The notes under the pieces are model-generated. The model worked only from the letters and a program-made list of their open reading frames with translations, was not told the DNA's origin and made no database searches. Shown piece by piece: positions 7,068 to 14,711 of a DNA stretch of 64,000 nt. Location: contig JBAVYM010000049.1 of assembly GCA_049698775.1 (NCBI GenBank), positions 62,001 to 126,000 of the forward strand, given 5' to 3'. The DNA comes from REEB76 sp049698775. GTDB taxonomy: Bacteria > Pseudomonadota > Gammaproteobacteria > Natronospirales > REEB76. The stretch's first letter is position 1. The number at the start of each line of letters is the position of its first letter. A program made the position numbers and the translations under genes.

Positions 7068-10000
7068 ATGCGTACCCAAAACATTTTGAAATCCGGTTTG
7101 CTAATTGGCTTGGTCGCGGCCACTGCGGGCGGCTTGCTGGCGGGTCTCACCAGTCTGGCGCTGGCCGCCGCGCCGCCCATGGTCGCCATCGCCACCGTTC
7201 CGCTCACGGTGGTGACGCCGACCCATCCGCAAGTCATCATTGCGGTGGGCAACTCCAATTCCATGGACAGCAGCGACAACATCACCGACGACGGCAATGT
7301 GCTGCTCACCAGCAACGCAGCGCAAAGCGCCATCATGACCTGGTCCGGCAATCCCCAAACCAGCAATCCCTCGCTGCAGGATGCCACCTCGCCGGTAAAT
7401 TACGTGATTCCCGCCGGCTTTACGCCACCCCTCGGCACGGGTGCTGCGCCCGCCGGCCAAGCGCCTTACAACAACCTCATCGCCAATTATTCGGTCACTT
7501 CTCCGACCGGAAATGGTTGGGTTTGCATCCACAGTACACTCGTCCCTATAACATCACTCGGACCCATTCAGACGCTGCCTTACCCCGGCAACCCGCCAAC
7601 TGGCTGGCCAACCCCAGTTCTCGGCCTCTGGAGCACTGCTCTGACCGCGACTTGGTATTACAACGGCGTCAACGTGGGCGGCAACAATGGTTACTACAGC
7701 ATTAATCCGGGTCCAGTCACCCTGCGCTGGAATGACAACGGCGAGCGTCTGGCGTCCCGTTCAAAGCTGCAGGTCGCGGGAATTTCCGCACTGAGTCCCG
7801 CGGCCATGCTCCTGGGTCTGAGCAACATGAGTTACCTGGTAGGTAGCGGCAGTGGGGGCGGCGCCAGTCCTCGCGCCGTCGGCGGCACGCCGCCTCCGCC
7901 GCCTTGCACCAGTCATTGCCCCGGGCCACCGCCTCCCACCTATTGCCATGAGTGGCAATGGATTCCGCCAGGCACTACCGTCACCCCTTATACGGACTAC
8001 GGCGACAACGCGCCGAGCCGGCTCAACATCGCCAAGGAAGCCATCGGCCAGGTGTTAAATACATTCGGCGGAGAAACCGACTTCGGCCTCATGTCCTATC
8101 AGGTATCGGCAAGAGCCGGCTATTACACCTGGGCCTATTACATGAGCCAGCCGGGCGGCTTCACCTTCAGCAACGTCTATGCAGCGCCCAGCGCTGGTCA
8201 GCAGTACGTCATCAATCCTTGCTATAACGCCACATTCGCCGTCAACACAGACTGCCATGCGCTGAGCAGTTCCGGGGGCGGACCGCTGCCTTTGACCCTT
8301 GCCCAGTTGAGAAGCTACAAATACATGGTGGTGGCTGCCCGCAGTGACGACCCATCCATCAATGACGTGCTGCTAGTCAACAACGGCTACTTCAACGGCG
8401 CACCGGTGTTCATGGCCGGCGGCAGCATCACGCCACCGACACCGTTTCCTGCCAACTTCACCGTGGCGCAATACAACGCTGGCGGCGTGCAGCTCACATA
8501 CAACAATTCCTGGCCCCAGATTGGTGCCACCGGACAAGTGCAAACCAGCCCTACCAATGCCGGCTATGTGGCCTATACCCCCCAGGTGATATACGCCCAA
8601 CGCGGCGTGCTGTGGGCTGGCAATGTCAGCGCCAGTTCCGGAAACGTGCGGGTACCGGTGAGTACCGCGGGCGTCAATCCGACGCCGGCCCAGATTGCCA
8701 CTTATGTGGCCACCTTCACACCGTATCTGGAACCGGAAAACAATGTGCCGGCCGCCGACGTGGTCAACTACCCAATCTATAATAATGCCATGTTCGCTGC
8801 TGCCGGCCAGTCGCCCATCGCCGGCATGCTGCAAACCGCCGCCGCCAGCTTTCCTGTGAGCGCCGCCCCGTGCCCGCCGCAGAAATATGTGATCCTGGTG
8901 ACCGACGGTTTACCCACCATGGACCTGGCCGGAAATTCCTGGCCACCGCTGGGCAGTGCCTCGGCCGCGGGCTACAGCATCACCGCCTCGTTCAATCCGG
9001 ACGGTTCGCTCAACACCACCAACAACCAGGCGCTGCAGGATGCGATCAGCCAGTTGACGTCGCTGCAAACTGCTGGCGTGAAAACTTTCGTGGTGGGCAT
9101 GGGACCGGGTGTGGACCCAAGCCTCAATCCGGCGGCTGCCCAAGCGCTCACCGCCATGGCGGTCGCCGGCGGCACCGGCAATTATTTCGCCGCCACCAGC
9201 GCCAGCGCCGTGGTGACGGACCTGAATTCGATCCTCAACCTCATCACCAAGCTCAACGTGTCCTCGGTGTCGGGCGCGGTGAATACCACCGGACTCAACG
9301 CCGGCACGGTGATTTACCAGGCTTCCTACACCGGTTACGACACGCCCTATTTTGACTGGACCGGCGACGTGCAGGCCTTCCCGGTGAACGCGGCGACGGG
9401 TGTAGTGAGCACCGTCGCCACCTGGTCGGCCAAGGCGCAACTGGATGCGCAAACCCTGGGCACCGGCTGGGATACCGGCCGGCTCATTGCCACCTGGAAT
9501 CCGTCCACGAATACCGGCGTGCAGTTCCGCTGGGCCAACATCAGCGCGGTGCAACAGACAGAACTTCAACCGTCGGATGCGCTCGGTTCCATCCGGCTCA
9601 ATTACCTGCGCGGCGACAGTTCAAACGAAGTGCACAACGCCGGCCCGTTCCGCGACCGCTCGCACAAACTCGGCGACATCGTGGACAGCGGCACCTTGTA
9701 TATCGGCGCCGCCAACGGACCATACACTGGCATGGCGGGATACCAGGCGTTCATGACGACTACCGCCAGTCGCGAAACGATGATCTATGTGGGCGCCAAT
9801 GACGGCATGCTGCACGCCTTCGATGCCGCCACCGGCAATGAGAAATTCGCCTTCATTCCCAATGGCGTGTTTCCGAACCTCATCAACCTCACGCAGACCA
9901 CCTACAACAACGCGCACCTGTTCTATGTGGACGGTTCACCTTCGGCGGGCGATGTGAAATTCGCCAGCGACGGCAAATGGCACACAGTGCTCACCGGTGG

Positions 10001-11219
10001 CCTGAATGACGGCGGCCAGAGCATTTATGCCCTGGATATCACCAACCCATCCGCCATCACTACGGAAGCAGGACTGGCGTCCACTGTGCTCTGGGAATAC
10101 AGCGATCCCACCGGCAATCTGGGCCTGACCTACAGCCAGCCTGTGATTGGTCTGACGGCCGACACCGCCAGTGTCAATGCCAGCCCCAACGGTTTCCTGG
10201 AGTTCTTCGGTTCGGGCTACAACAACAACGACGGCAATGATTACCTGTACGCCGTGAATCCTGAAACCGGCAAGCTGGTGGCCAAGATCAATCTGTGCGC
10301 CGCGGTCGTGGGCACCTGCAACGCCGCGCTGCCAAACGGGCTTTCCAGTCCGGTGGTGGTGAACAGCGCCGGCAACCTCGGCAGCCCGGTGGATACCCTG
10401 TATGCGGGCGACTTGCAGGGCAATATGTGGAAGGTGAATATCTCCAACGCCAGCCCGGCGGGCTGGGTGGTGTCGCTGCTGTTCCAAGCACAAGACAGCC
10501 TCGGCAATCCGCAGCCCATCACCGTGACACCGGTGGTATCGTTACACCCGGATCCGGCGGATGGCGGGACCATTGTGTACTTCGGCACCGGTCAATATCT
10601 GGGACCGCCGGATATCACCAATACCAACACCCAATCTTTCTACGCGGTCTGGGATAAACCCGCGGCCCCCACCGCGACCCGCGCCCAGTTGCAGCAACAG
10701 GTGATCACCGACGTTGTCTCCGGCACTACCACCGCCGCTGGTGGTACGACCAGCGTCGAGACCCGGTCCATCACCAACAACAGCGTGAACTGGGCCACTC
10801 AGCGCGGTTGGTTCATGGATTTGCCGGACACCGGCGAGCGCGACATCACCAATCCGCGGCTTTTCAACGGCGAGGTGGTGTTCGCCACCTATGCGCCGAC
10901 GCCGTCGGGCGCCTGCACGGTGGGCGGCAATTCGTTCCTGATGGCGGTCAACTACACGAACGGCGGCAGCTTCCCGCAGCCGCAACTGGATATCAATGGC
11001 GATGGTTTGCTGAACAGCGGCGACCAGTTGGCCGGAGGATTGAACCCGGTGGGCATCGGCCTGGGTAACGTGTTTGCCTCGGCGCCAACCATTCTCTCCG
11101 CCAACTTGGGCGCTATCCATGCCGTCAAACTCACCACTCTGTCCACGGGTACCATCCAGAGCGTCGGCGAAGCTGGCGGTGCCGGCAACCGCAGACTTTC
11201 TTGGTGGCAGCTACAGTAA
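7068..11219 (+). CDS. pilY1: PilY1-type pilus tip adhesin (operon A)
   Basis: A 1383-residue secreted protein. The ATG at 7068 has AAGGA 8 nt upstream and starts a signal peptide ending at about ALAAAP; an upstream ATG at 7011 overlaps pilX and is less likely. The N-terminal half looks like a von Willebrand A-type fold, with HPQVIIAVGNSNSMD (about residues 52-66) and YVILVTDGLPTMD (about 603-615). The MIDAS aspartate of DxSxS is replaced by Gly (GNSNS). A Gly/Pro-rich linker lies at about 262-290. The C-terminal half is a PQQ-like beta-propeller with MIYVGANDGMLHAFD, VDGSPSAGDVKF and YAGDLQGNMWKVNI. An EF-hand-like calcium loop DINGDGLLNSGD lies near residue 1307. PilY1 caps the tip and mediates adhesion and pilus control in Pseudomonas. 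The fold assignments rest on motifs. Confidence 0.9.
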   Translation: MRTQNILKSGLLIGLVAATAGGLLAGLTSLALAAAPPMVAIATVPLTVVTPTHPQVIIAVGNSNSMDSSDNITDDGNVLLTSNAAQSAIMTWSGNPQTSNPSLQDATSPVNYVIPAGFTPPLGTGAAPAGQAPYNNLIANYSVTSPTGNGWVCIHSTLVPITSLGPIQTLPYPGNPPTGWPTPVLGLWSTALTATWYYNGVNVGGNNGYYSINPGPVTLRWNDNGERLASRSKLQVAGISALSPAAMLLGLSNMSYLVGSGSGGGASPRAVGGTPPPPPCTSHCPGPPPPTYCHEWQWIPPGTTVTPYTDYGDNAPSRLNIAKEAIGQVLNTFGGETDFGLMSYQVSARAGYYTWAYYMSQPGGFTFSNVYAAPSAGQQYVINPCYNATFAVNTDCHALSSSGGGPLPLTLAQLRSYKYMVVAARSDDPSINDVLLVNNGYFNGAPVFMAGGSITPPTPFPANFTVAQYNAGGVQLTYNNSWPQIGATGQVQTSPTNAGYVAYTPQVIYAQRGVLWAGNVSASSGNVRVPVSTAGVNPTPAQIATYVATFTPYLEPENNVPAADVVNYPIYNNAMFAAAGQSPIAGMLQTAAASFPVSAAPCPPQKYVILVTDGLPTMDLAGNSWPPLGSASAAGYSITASFNPDGSLNTTNNQALQDAISQLTSLQTAGVKTFVVGMGPGVDPSLNPAAAQALTAMAVAGGTGNYFAATSASAVVTDLNSILNLITKLNVSSVSGAVNTTGLNAGTVIYQASYTGYDTPYFDWTGDVQAFPVNAATGVVSTVATWSAKAQLDAQTLGTGWDTGRLIATWNPSTNTGVQFRWANISAVQQTELQPSDALGSIRLNYLRGDSSNEVHNAGPFRDRSHKLGDIVDSGTLYIGAANGPYTGMAGYQAFMTTTASRETMIYVGANDGMLHAFDAATGNEKFAFIPNGVFPNLINLTQTTYNNAHLFYVDGSPSAGDVKFASDGKWHTVLTGGLNDGGQSIYALDITNPSAITTEAGLASTVLWEYSDPTGNLGLTYSQPVIGLTADTASVNASPNGFLEFFGSGYNNNDGNDYLYAVNPETGKLVAKINLCAAVVGTCNAALPNGLSSPVVVNSAGNLGSPVDTLYAGDLQGNMWKVNISNASPAGWVVSLLFQAQDSLGNPQPITVTPVVSLHPDPADGGTIVYFGTGQYLGPPDITNTNTQSFYAVWDKPAAPTATRAQLQQQVITDVVSGTTTAAGGTTSVETRSITNNSVNWATQRGWFMDLPDTGERDITNPRLFNGEVVFATYAPTPSGACTVGGNSFLMAVNYTNGGSFPQPQLDINGDGLLNSGDQLAGGLNPVGIGLGNVFASAPTILSANLGAIHAVKLTTLSTGTIQSVGEAGGAGNRRLSWWQLQ

Positions 11220-11275
11220 ATATACTGGAGCATCTGACAAAATGGATGCCCTTGCCTCACGGTTTCCCTCCGACC

Positions 11276-11298
11276 CCCTCTCCCCTTGTGGGAGAGGG
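11276..11298. repeat. Inverted repeat between pilY1 and the PilY2-like gene
   Basis: CCCTCTCCC and GGGAGAGGG form a 9-bp perfect stem around CTTGT, followed by GGTTGGGGTGAGGGG. This is a common dispersed intergenic repeat in GC-rich proteobacteria. It occurs in operon A only; operons B and C lack it at the same place. It could act as a weak terminator or mRNA stabiliser within the operon. Confidence 0.55.
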
Positions 11299-11344
11299 TT
11301 GGGGTGAGGGGAAGTTACGGCTTTTGTTATTAAGGAGAATCATC

Positions 11345-11719
11345 ATGTTCAAACATCTTTTGTCCAAACTGCGGCTGCCGGGATTGGCAGCCCCTCTGCT
11401 GCTCGGGTTGTTTTTGGCGCAACCCGCTCAGGCCATGCTCGGCTCCACCCCATTGCAGATAGGTCGCGGCCTTATCCAGAACATTGACTACCTGCACCAT
11501 GCCATCACCGTGAACGGCCAGACCTACGCGGTTTCGCCGCAGGCGAAGTTCAGTGGCATCGCGGCTTTTTCGGTGCTGCACATCGGCATGCCGATCAGCT
11601 TTGCGTTGGACAACGCACCCGAGAAAACACCGGCCACTGATCCCTCGGTCCCCGTGCAAACCAGCAGCGATACACCACTCGAAATCGTGCAAATCACCTG
11701 GCTGCCGGGCGGCGTGTAG
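11345..11719 (+). CDS. PilY2-like small exported protein (operon A)
   Basis: A 124-residue protein. The ATG at 11345 follows AAGGAGAATCATC, and a signal peptide ends near QPAQA. The mature part carries GLIQNIDYLHHAITVNGQTYAVSPQAKF, a short beta-rich domain, and an IVQITWLPGG tail. Its position between pilY1 and pilE and its small size match PilY2 of Pseudomonas, whose exact role in pilus assembly is not settled. Operon B has a near copy from the IDYLHHAI motif to SVLH; operon C has a diverged one. An upstream in-frame start at 11201 would run through the intergenic repeat and is rejected. Confidence 0.7.
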   Translation: MFKHLLSKLRLPGLAAPLLLGLFLAQPAQAMLGSTPLQIGRGLIQNIDYLHHAITVNGQTYAVSPQAKFSGIAAFSVLHIGMPISFALDNAPEKTPATDPSVPVQTSSDTPLEIVQITWLPGGV

Positions 11720-11737
11720 ACCAGCAACGGGTGCGAC

Positions 11738-12166
11738 GTGTGCGACCAGCATTGGAAACTGCGTGGTTTCTCGCTCATCGAGCTGATGATCGTGCTGGCG
11801 ATCATCGGCGTGATTGCCGCCATCGCCTATCCGTCCTACGAACGCTCGGTGCTCAAGTCGCACCGCTCGGATGCCGAGAACCTGCTCAGCAACGACGCCC
11901 AGATCCTGGAACGCTGCTATACCCAGAACTTCTCTTACAGCGCAGCCTGTACCCCGACCTTGGCCACGTCCACGCAATACCACTACTACACCCTGACCCG
12001 GCCACCCACTACGGTCGCGGCCACCACCTACGCCCTCACCGTCACCGCGATTGGTAATCAGTTGAACGACACCGATTGCCACAGTTTCAGCATTGATAAC
12101 ACCGGCAAGAAGACCGCCCTGAATTCCGGCGATACCGACAATTCCACCGTCTGCTGGAACCAGTAA
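11738..12166 (+). CDS. pilE: Type IV pilus minor pilin PilE (operon A)
   Basis: A 142-residue prepilin starting at GTG 11738, aligned with the ATG start of the operon B copy (both read CDQHWKLRG or YSQHRKLRG). After the nine-residue leader comes FSLIELMIVLAIIGVIAAIAYPSYERS with Glu+5. The rest is nearly identical in all copies: KSHRSDAENLLSNDAQILER, CYTQNFSYSAAC with two Cys, and an end with STVCWNQ. PilE here means the minor pilin of the pilVWXY1E cluster, not the major subunit. It is the last gene of operon A. Confidence 0.9.
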   Translation: MCDQHWKLRGFSLIELMIVLAIIGVIAAIAYPSYERSVLKSHRSDAENLLSNDAQILERCYTQNFSYSAACTPTLATSTQYHYYTLTRPPTTVAATTYALTVTAIGNQLNDTDCHSFSIDNTGKKTALNSGDTDNSTVCWNQ

Positions 12167-12176
12167 TTCCAGCCGC

Positions 12177-12196
12177 CGCGGGCCGTGCAGCCCGCG
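12177..12196 (+). terminator. Possible terminator of operon A
   Basis: CGCGGGC, a 6-nt loop and GCCCGCG form a perfect 7-bp stem 11 bp after the pilE stop, followed by TTCC but no long T run. It is a terminator-like hairpin of modest quality. The region from 12197 to 12360 is AT-rich and holds no gene; it leads into the operon B promoter. Confidence 0.45.
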
Positions 12197-12362
12197 TTCC
12201 ATCCGGCCCAGCCAGCCCTTTTCATAATCCGCCTGACGCGGCCTGAATCCCTTCCAGGTTGGATTATTGCGTTTATAAGCGTATTTATAACTCATTGTTT
12301 AATAAAGATATTTATATTCATATCCATTTATCGTAAAATAAATGGCGTTGGTCGGTTTTTCC

Positions 12363-12391
12363 TTAACATAAGCTAAATCCTCGCCTATAGT
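12363..12391 (+). promoter_or_regulatory. Promoter of pilus operon B, same design as operon A
   Basis: TTAACA (12363-12368), a 17-nt spacer and TATAGT (12386-12391), identical in boxes and spacing to the operon A promoter. The 45 bp upstream are very AT-rich (possible UP element). Both promoters are preceded by a GGTCGGTT motif. An ATG lies at 12399, 7 nt after the -10 box, in frame with pilV. This suggests the promoter and start codon were kept while a fimT body was lost. Confidence 0.65.
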
Positions 12392-12443
12392 TCAGCCCAT
12401 GAACGCGCAACACCGCGCCACTTATAAACATGGGAATGGAAGC

Positions 12444-12989
12444 ATGAACACTATCTATCGCCACACACCCGCCCACCCGCGGCAGCTCAACGCCGGCTTC
12501 AGCCTGCTGGAAGTCCTGATCGGGCTGGTGATCCTGTCAGTGGGCCTGCTGGGCATCGTCGGCCTCATGACCACCACGCTCAAGACCAACAGCAGCGCCT
12601 ACATGCGCACCCAGGCCACGGCCATGGCCTACAACATGGTTGACCGCATGCGCGCCAACCTGCCGGCCGTCACTGGCGGCGGTTATGACCTCACCATGCC
12701 GCCGTCCGCCGCTACCGGCACCGACCCCACCACTTGCGACGCTTCCGCGTGCAGCACTGCGCAACTGGCAACCTACGATCTGGACCAATGGGAATTCGAT
12801 CTGGCGAACCGGCTACCGCAGGGCCGCGGTTCCATCACCACCGCCAACAGCGCCACCTCGGCCAACCCGGCCGCCGTCACCACGGTCACGGTCACGGTGC
12901 TGTGGAACGACAGCCGCGCCAATCAGGCGCTGGGTGGCGCACCGGCGGCCACCACTTTCAGTCTGGCCGTCAACTCGGCGCTGCAATAG
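12444..12989 (+). CDS. pilV: Type IV pilus minor pilin PilV (operon B)
   Basis: A prepilin of 181 residues from the ATG at 12444. The 18-residue leader ending in NAG has the same length as that of operon A pilV, and GGAATGGAAGC precedes it. An in-frame ATG at 12399, at the predicted transcription start, would add 15 residues. The mature protein begins FSLLEVLIGLVILSVGLLGIVGLM, then NSSAYMRTQATAMAYNMVDRM as in the other copies. The middle (residues about 70-110) differs from A and C. The pilW start follows immediately. Confidence 0.9.
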   Translation: MNTIYRHTPAHPRQLNAGFSLLEVLIGLVILSVGLLGIVGLMTTTLKTNSSAYMRTQATAMAYNMVDRMRANLPAVTGGGYDLTMPPSAATGTDPTTCDASACSTAQLATYDLDQWEFDLANRLPQGRGSITTANSATSANPAAVTTVTVTVLWNDSRANQALGGAPAATTFSLAVNSALQ

Positions 12990-12999
12990 GATGCGCACC

Positions 13000-14097
13000 A
13001 TGCGCTTCGTGCCCATGACACACGGATCCCGCCAAACCGGCCTGTCACTCATCGAGTTGATGATTGCCATGCTGGTCGGCCTGATCCTGATTGCTGGCGT
13101 GCTGGCCATCTTCATCTCCAGCCGCAAGACTTACGGCGTCAACGGCGCCGTCGCGCAGATCCAGGAGAACGGCCGCTTCGCCCTGTATTTCCTCAACACC
13201 TCGGCGCGCAAGGCCGGATACATGGGCTGCGCCACCAGCCCCACCACCGTCAGCTATTTGAATCCGGTCGCGGATGACCTGCCGTACAACTTCAGCCAAG
13301 CCGTGTATGGATTCAGCTTCACCGGTGCGGTACCGGCGGCCTCGGAAAATCCCGCTCTGGATCCCAGCGCCGCTGATTGGACGCCCAATCTCGATGCCGC
13401 TCTGACCGGCCTGGTTCTGCCCAACACCGATGTGCTGGTGGTGCGCTTCACCCAGGGCAGTCCGGTGTACATCACCAACATCGCCACCTCCACCTCCATC
13501 GTTGCCACGGTCAACTCGCTCAGCGGCGCGCCGGGTCAACCCGATCTGGCGCCTGGAAATCTGTTCCTGGCCACCAACTGCCTCAGCGCCATCGTCATGC
13601 AAGCCACCACCAACACCACGGGCACCACCCTGGAATATGCGGGCAGCGGTTCACCCGGCAATACCGCCGGTGATGTATTGCCGCAATCCTTCATCGGCGC
13701 CATGGTGGTGTCACCCGTCACGCAGGTGTTCTACATCGGCCAGGGCGCCGACGGTTCTCCGTCGCTGATGCAGGCCAGCACCACAGCATCCGGCGGTTTC
13801 AGCGCGCAGGAACTGGTCCCGGGCGTGGAAAACATGCGCGTGCTGTACGGCGTAGACCTCACCGGCAGCCAGGTGCCCACTCAATATGAGAATGCCGAAG
13901 CCGTGGATGCCGCCGGTAACTGGCCCCAGGTCGTGAGCATCAAAATCGCGCTGCTCACGCGCAGCAATACCGCCGCCGTGCCGTTGCCTGCGGCCGCCGT
14001 GCCCTACACATTGCTGAACAGCAATATCACCGCGCCGCTGGACACCCGCATGCGGCAAACCTTCCTCACCACCATCAGTCTGCGCAACAACCCGTAA
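13000..14097 (+). CDS. pilW: Type IV pilus minor pilin PilW (operon B)
   Basis: A protein of 365 residues from the ATG at 13000, which has AGGA 8 nt upstream overlapping the pilV stop; an ATG at 12991 is an alternative. The leader MRFVPMTHGSRQTG precedes LSLIELMIAMLVGLILIAGVL, with IFISSRKTYGVNGAVAQIQENGRFAL downstream. The C-terminal part keeps LVPGVENMRVLYGVD and DTRMRQTF. The body between is different from operon A PilW, as expected for a variable tip component. A longer open frame from 12640 overlaps pilV and is not real. Confidence 0.9.
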   Translation: MRFVPMTHGSRQTGLSLIELMIAMLVGLILIAGVLAIFISSRKTYGVNGAVAQIQENGRFALYFLNTSARKAGYMGCATSPTTVSYLNPVADDLPYNFSQAVYGFSFTGAVPAASENPALDPSAADWTPNLDAALTGLVLPNTDVLVVRFTQGSPVYITNIATSTSIVATVNSLSGAPGQPDLAPGNLFLATNCLSAIVMQATTNTTGTTLEYAGSGSPGNTAGDVLPQSFIGAMVVSPVTQVFYIGQGADGSPSLMQASTTASGGFSAQELVPGVENMRVLYGVDLTGSQVPTQYENAEAVDAAGNWPQVVSIKIALLTRSNTAAVPLPAAAVPYTLLNSNITAPLDTRMRQTFLTTISLRNNP

Positions 14098-14112
14098 ACC
14101 GAGGAGATTTCC

Positions 14113-14667
14113 ATGTACACACCCTCCGCCATTTCCCCACCCGCCGCGCAGCGCGGCATCGTGCTGGTGGTCGCGCTGATCCTGCTGCTGATACTCACGC
14201 TGCTCGGCCTGGCCGCGGCGCAAAGCACCTCGCTGCAGGAACGCATGGCCGGCAACGCCCGCAACCAGGATATAGCCTTCCAGTCCGCTGAGGCCGGCCT
14301 GAGCGCCGCGGAAAGCTGCCTGAACGCGGGACTGGCGCTGTGCACAAATTTCGCCGCCGACACGGCGGGTGCTTACCAGTTTAATCAGGCGGCGCCGAAC
14401 AACCCTTGGGAGACCGCCGGATTCTGGAACAGTGCCGCGAACTACTTCACGTATGACGGCGTGACCGGCGCCACTCTCAGTGGCGTGTCGGCGCAACCGG
14501 AAATCATCATCGAACAAATGCCGCCGGTCGCCGTGCCCGGCGGCAACATCGGCCAGCAGCAATTCGGCAGCGGTTCGCCCACCATTCAGCTTTACCGCAT
14601 CACCGTGCTTGGCACCGGTGGTGACAGCACGGCCACGATCATGTTGCAAGGCATCTACGGATCCTGA
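14113..14667 (+). CDS. pilX: Type IV pilus minor pilin PilX (operon B)
   Basis: A 184-residue PilX. GAGGAGATTTCC precedes the ATG. The leader ends QRG before IVLVVALILLLILTLLGLA, and position +5 is Val, not Glu. It is followed by SLQERMAGNARNQDIAFQSAEAGLSA. The C-terminal part (EIIIEQMPP..GGNIGQQQFGSGSPTIQLYRITVLGTGGDS) is very close to operon A PilX. pilY1 follows after 44 bp. Confidence 0.9.
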   Translation: MYTPSAISPPAAQRGIVLVVALILLLILTLLGLAAAQSTSLQERMAGNARNQDIAFQSAEAGLSAAESCLNAGLALCTNFAADTAGAYQFNQAAPNNPWETAGFWNSAANYFTYDGVTGATLSGVSAQPEIIIEQMPPVAVPGGNIGQQQFGSGSPTIQLYRITVLGTGGDSTATIMLQGIYGS

Positions 14668-14711
14668 TTCACAACAATCCACGCGCACAAATCGCACTTG
14701 AGGACAGCATT

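Noticed and set aside
11201..11344. N-terminal extension of the PilY2-like protein from the end of pilY1
   Set aside because: It would translate the intergenic palindromic repeat and precede a good signal peptide with its own ribosome site at 11345.
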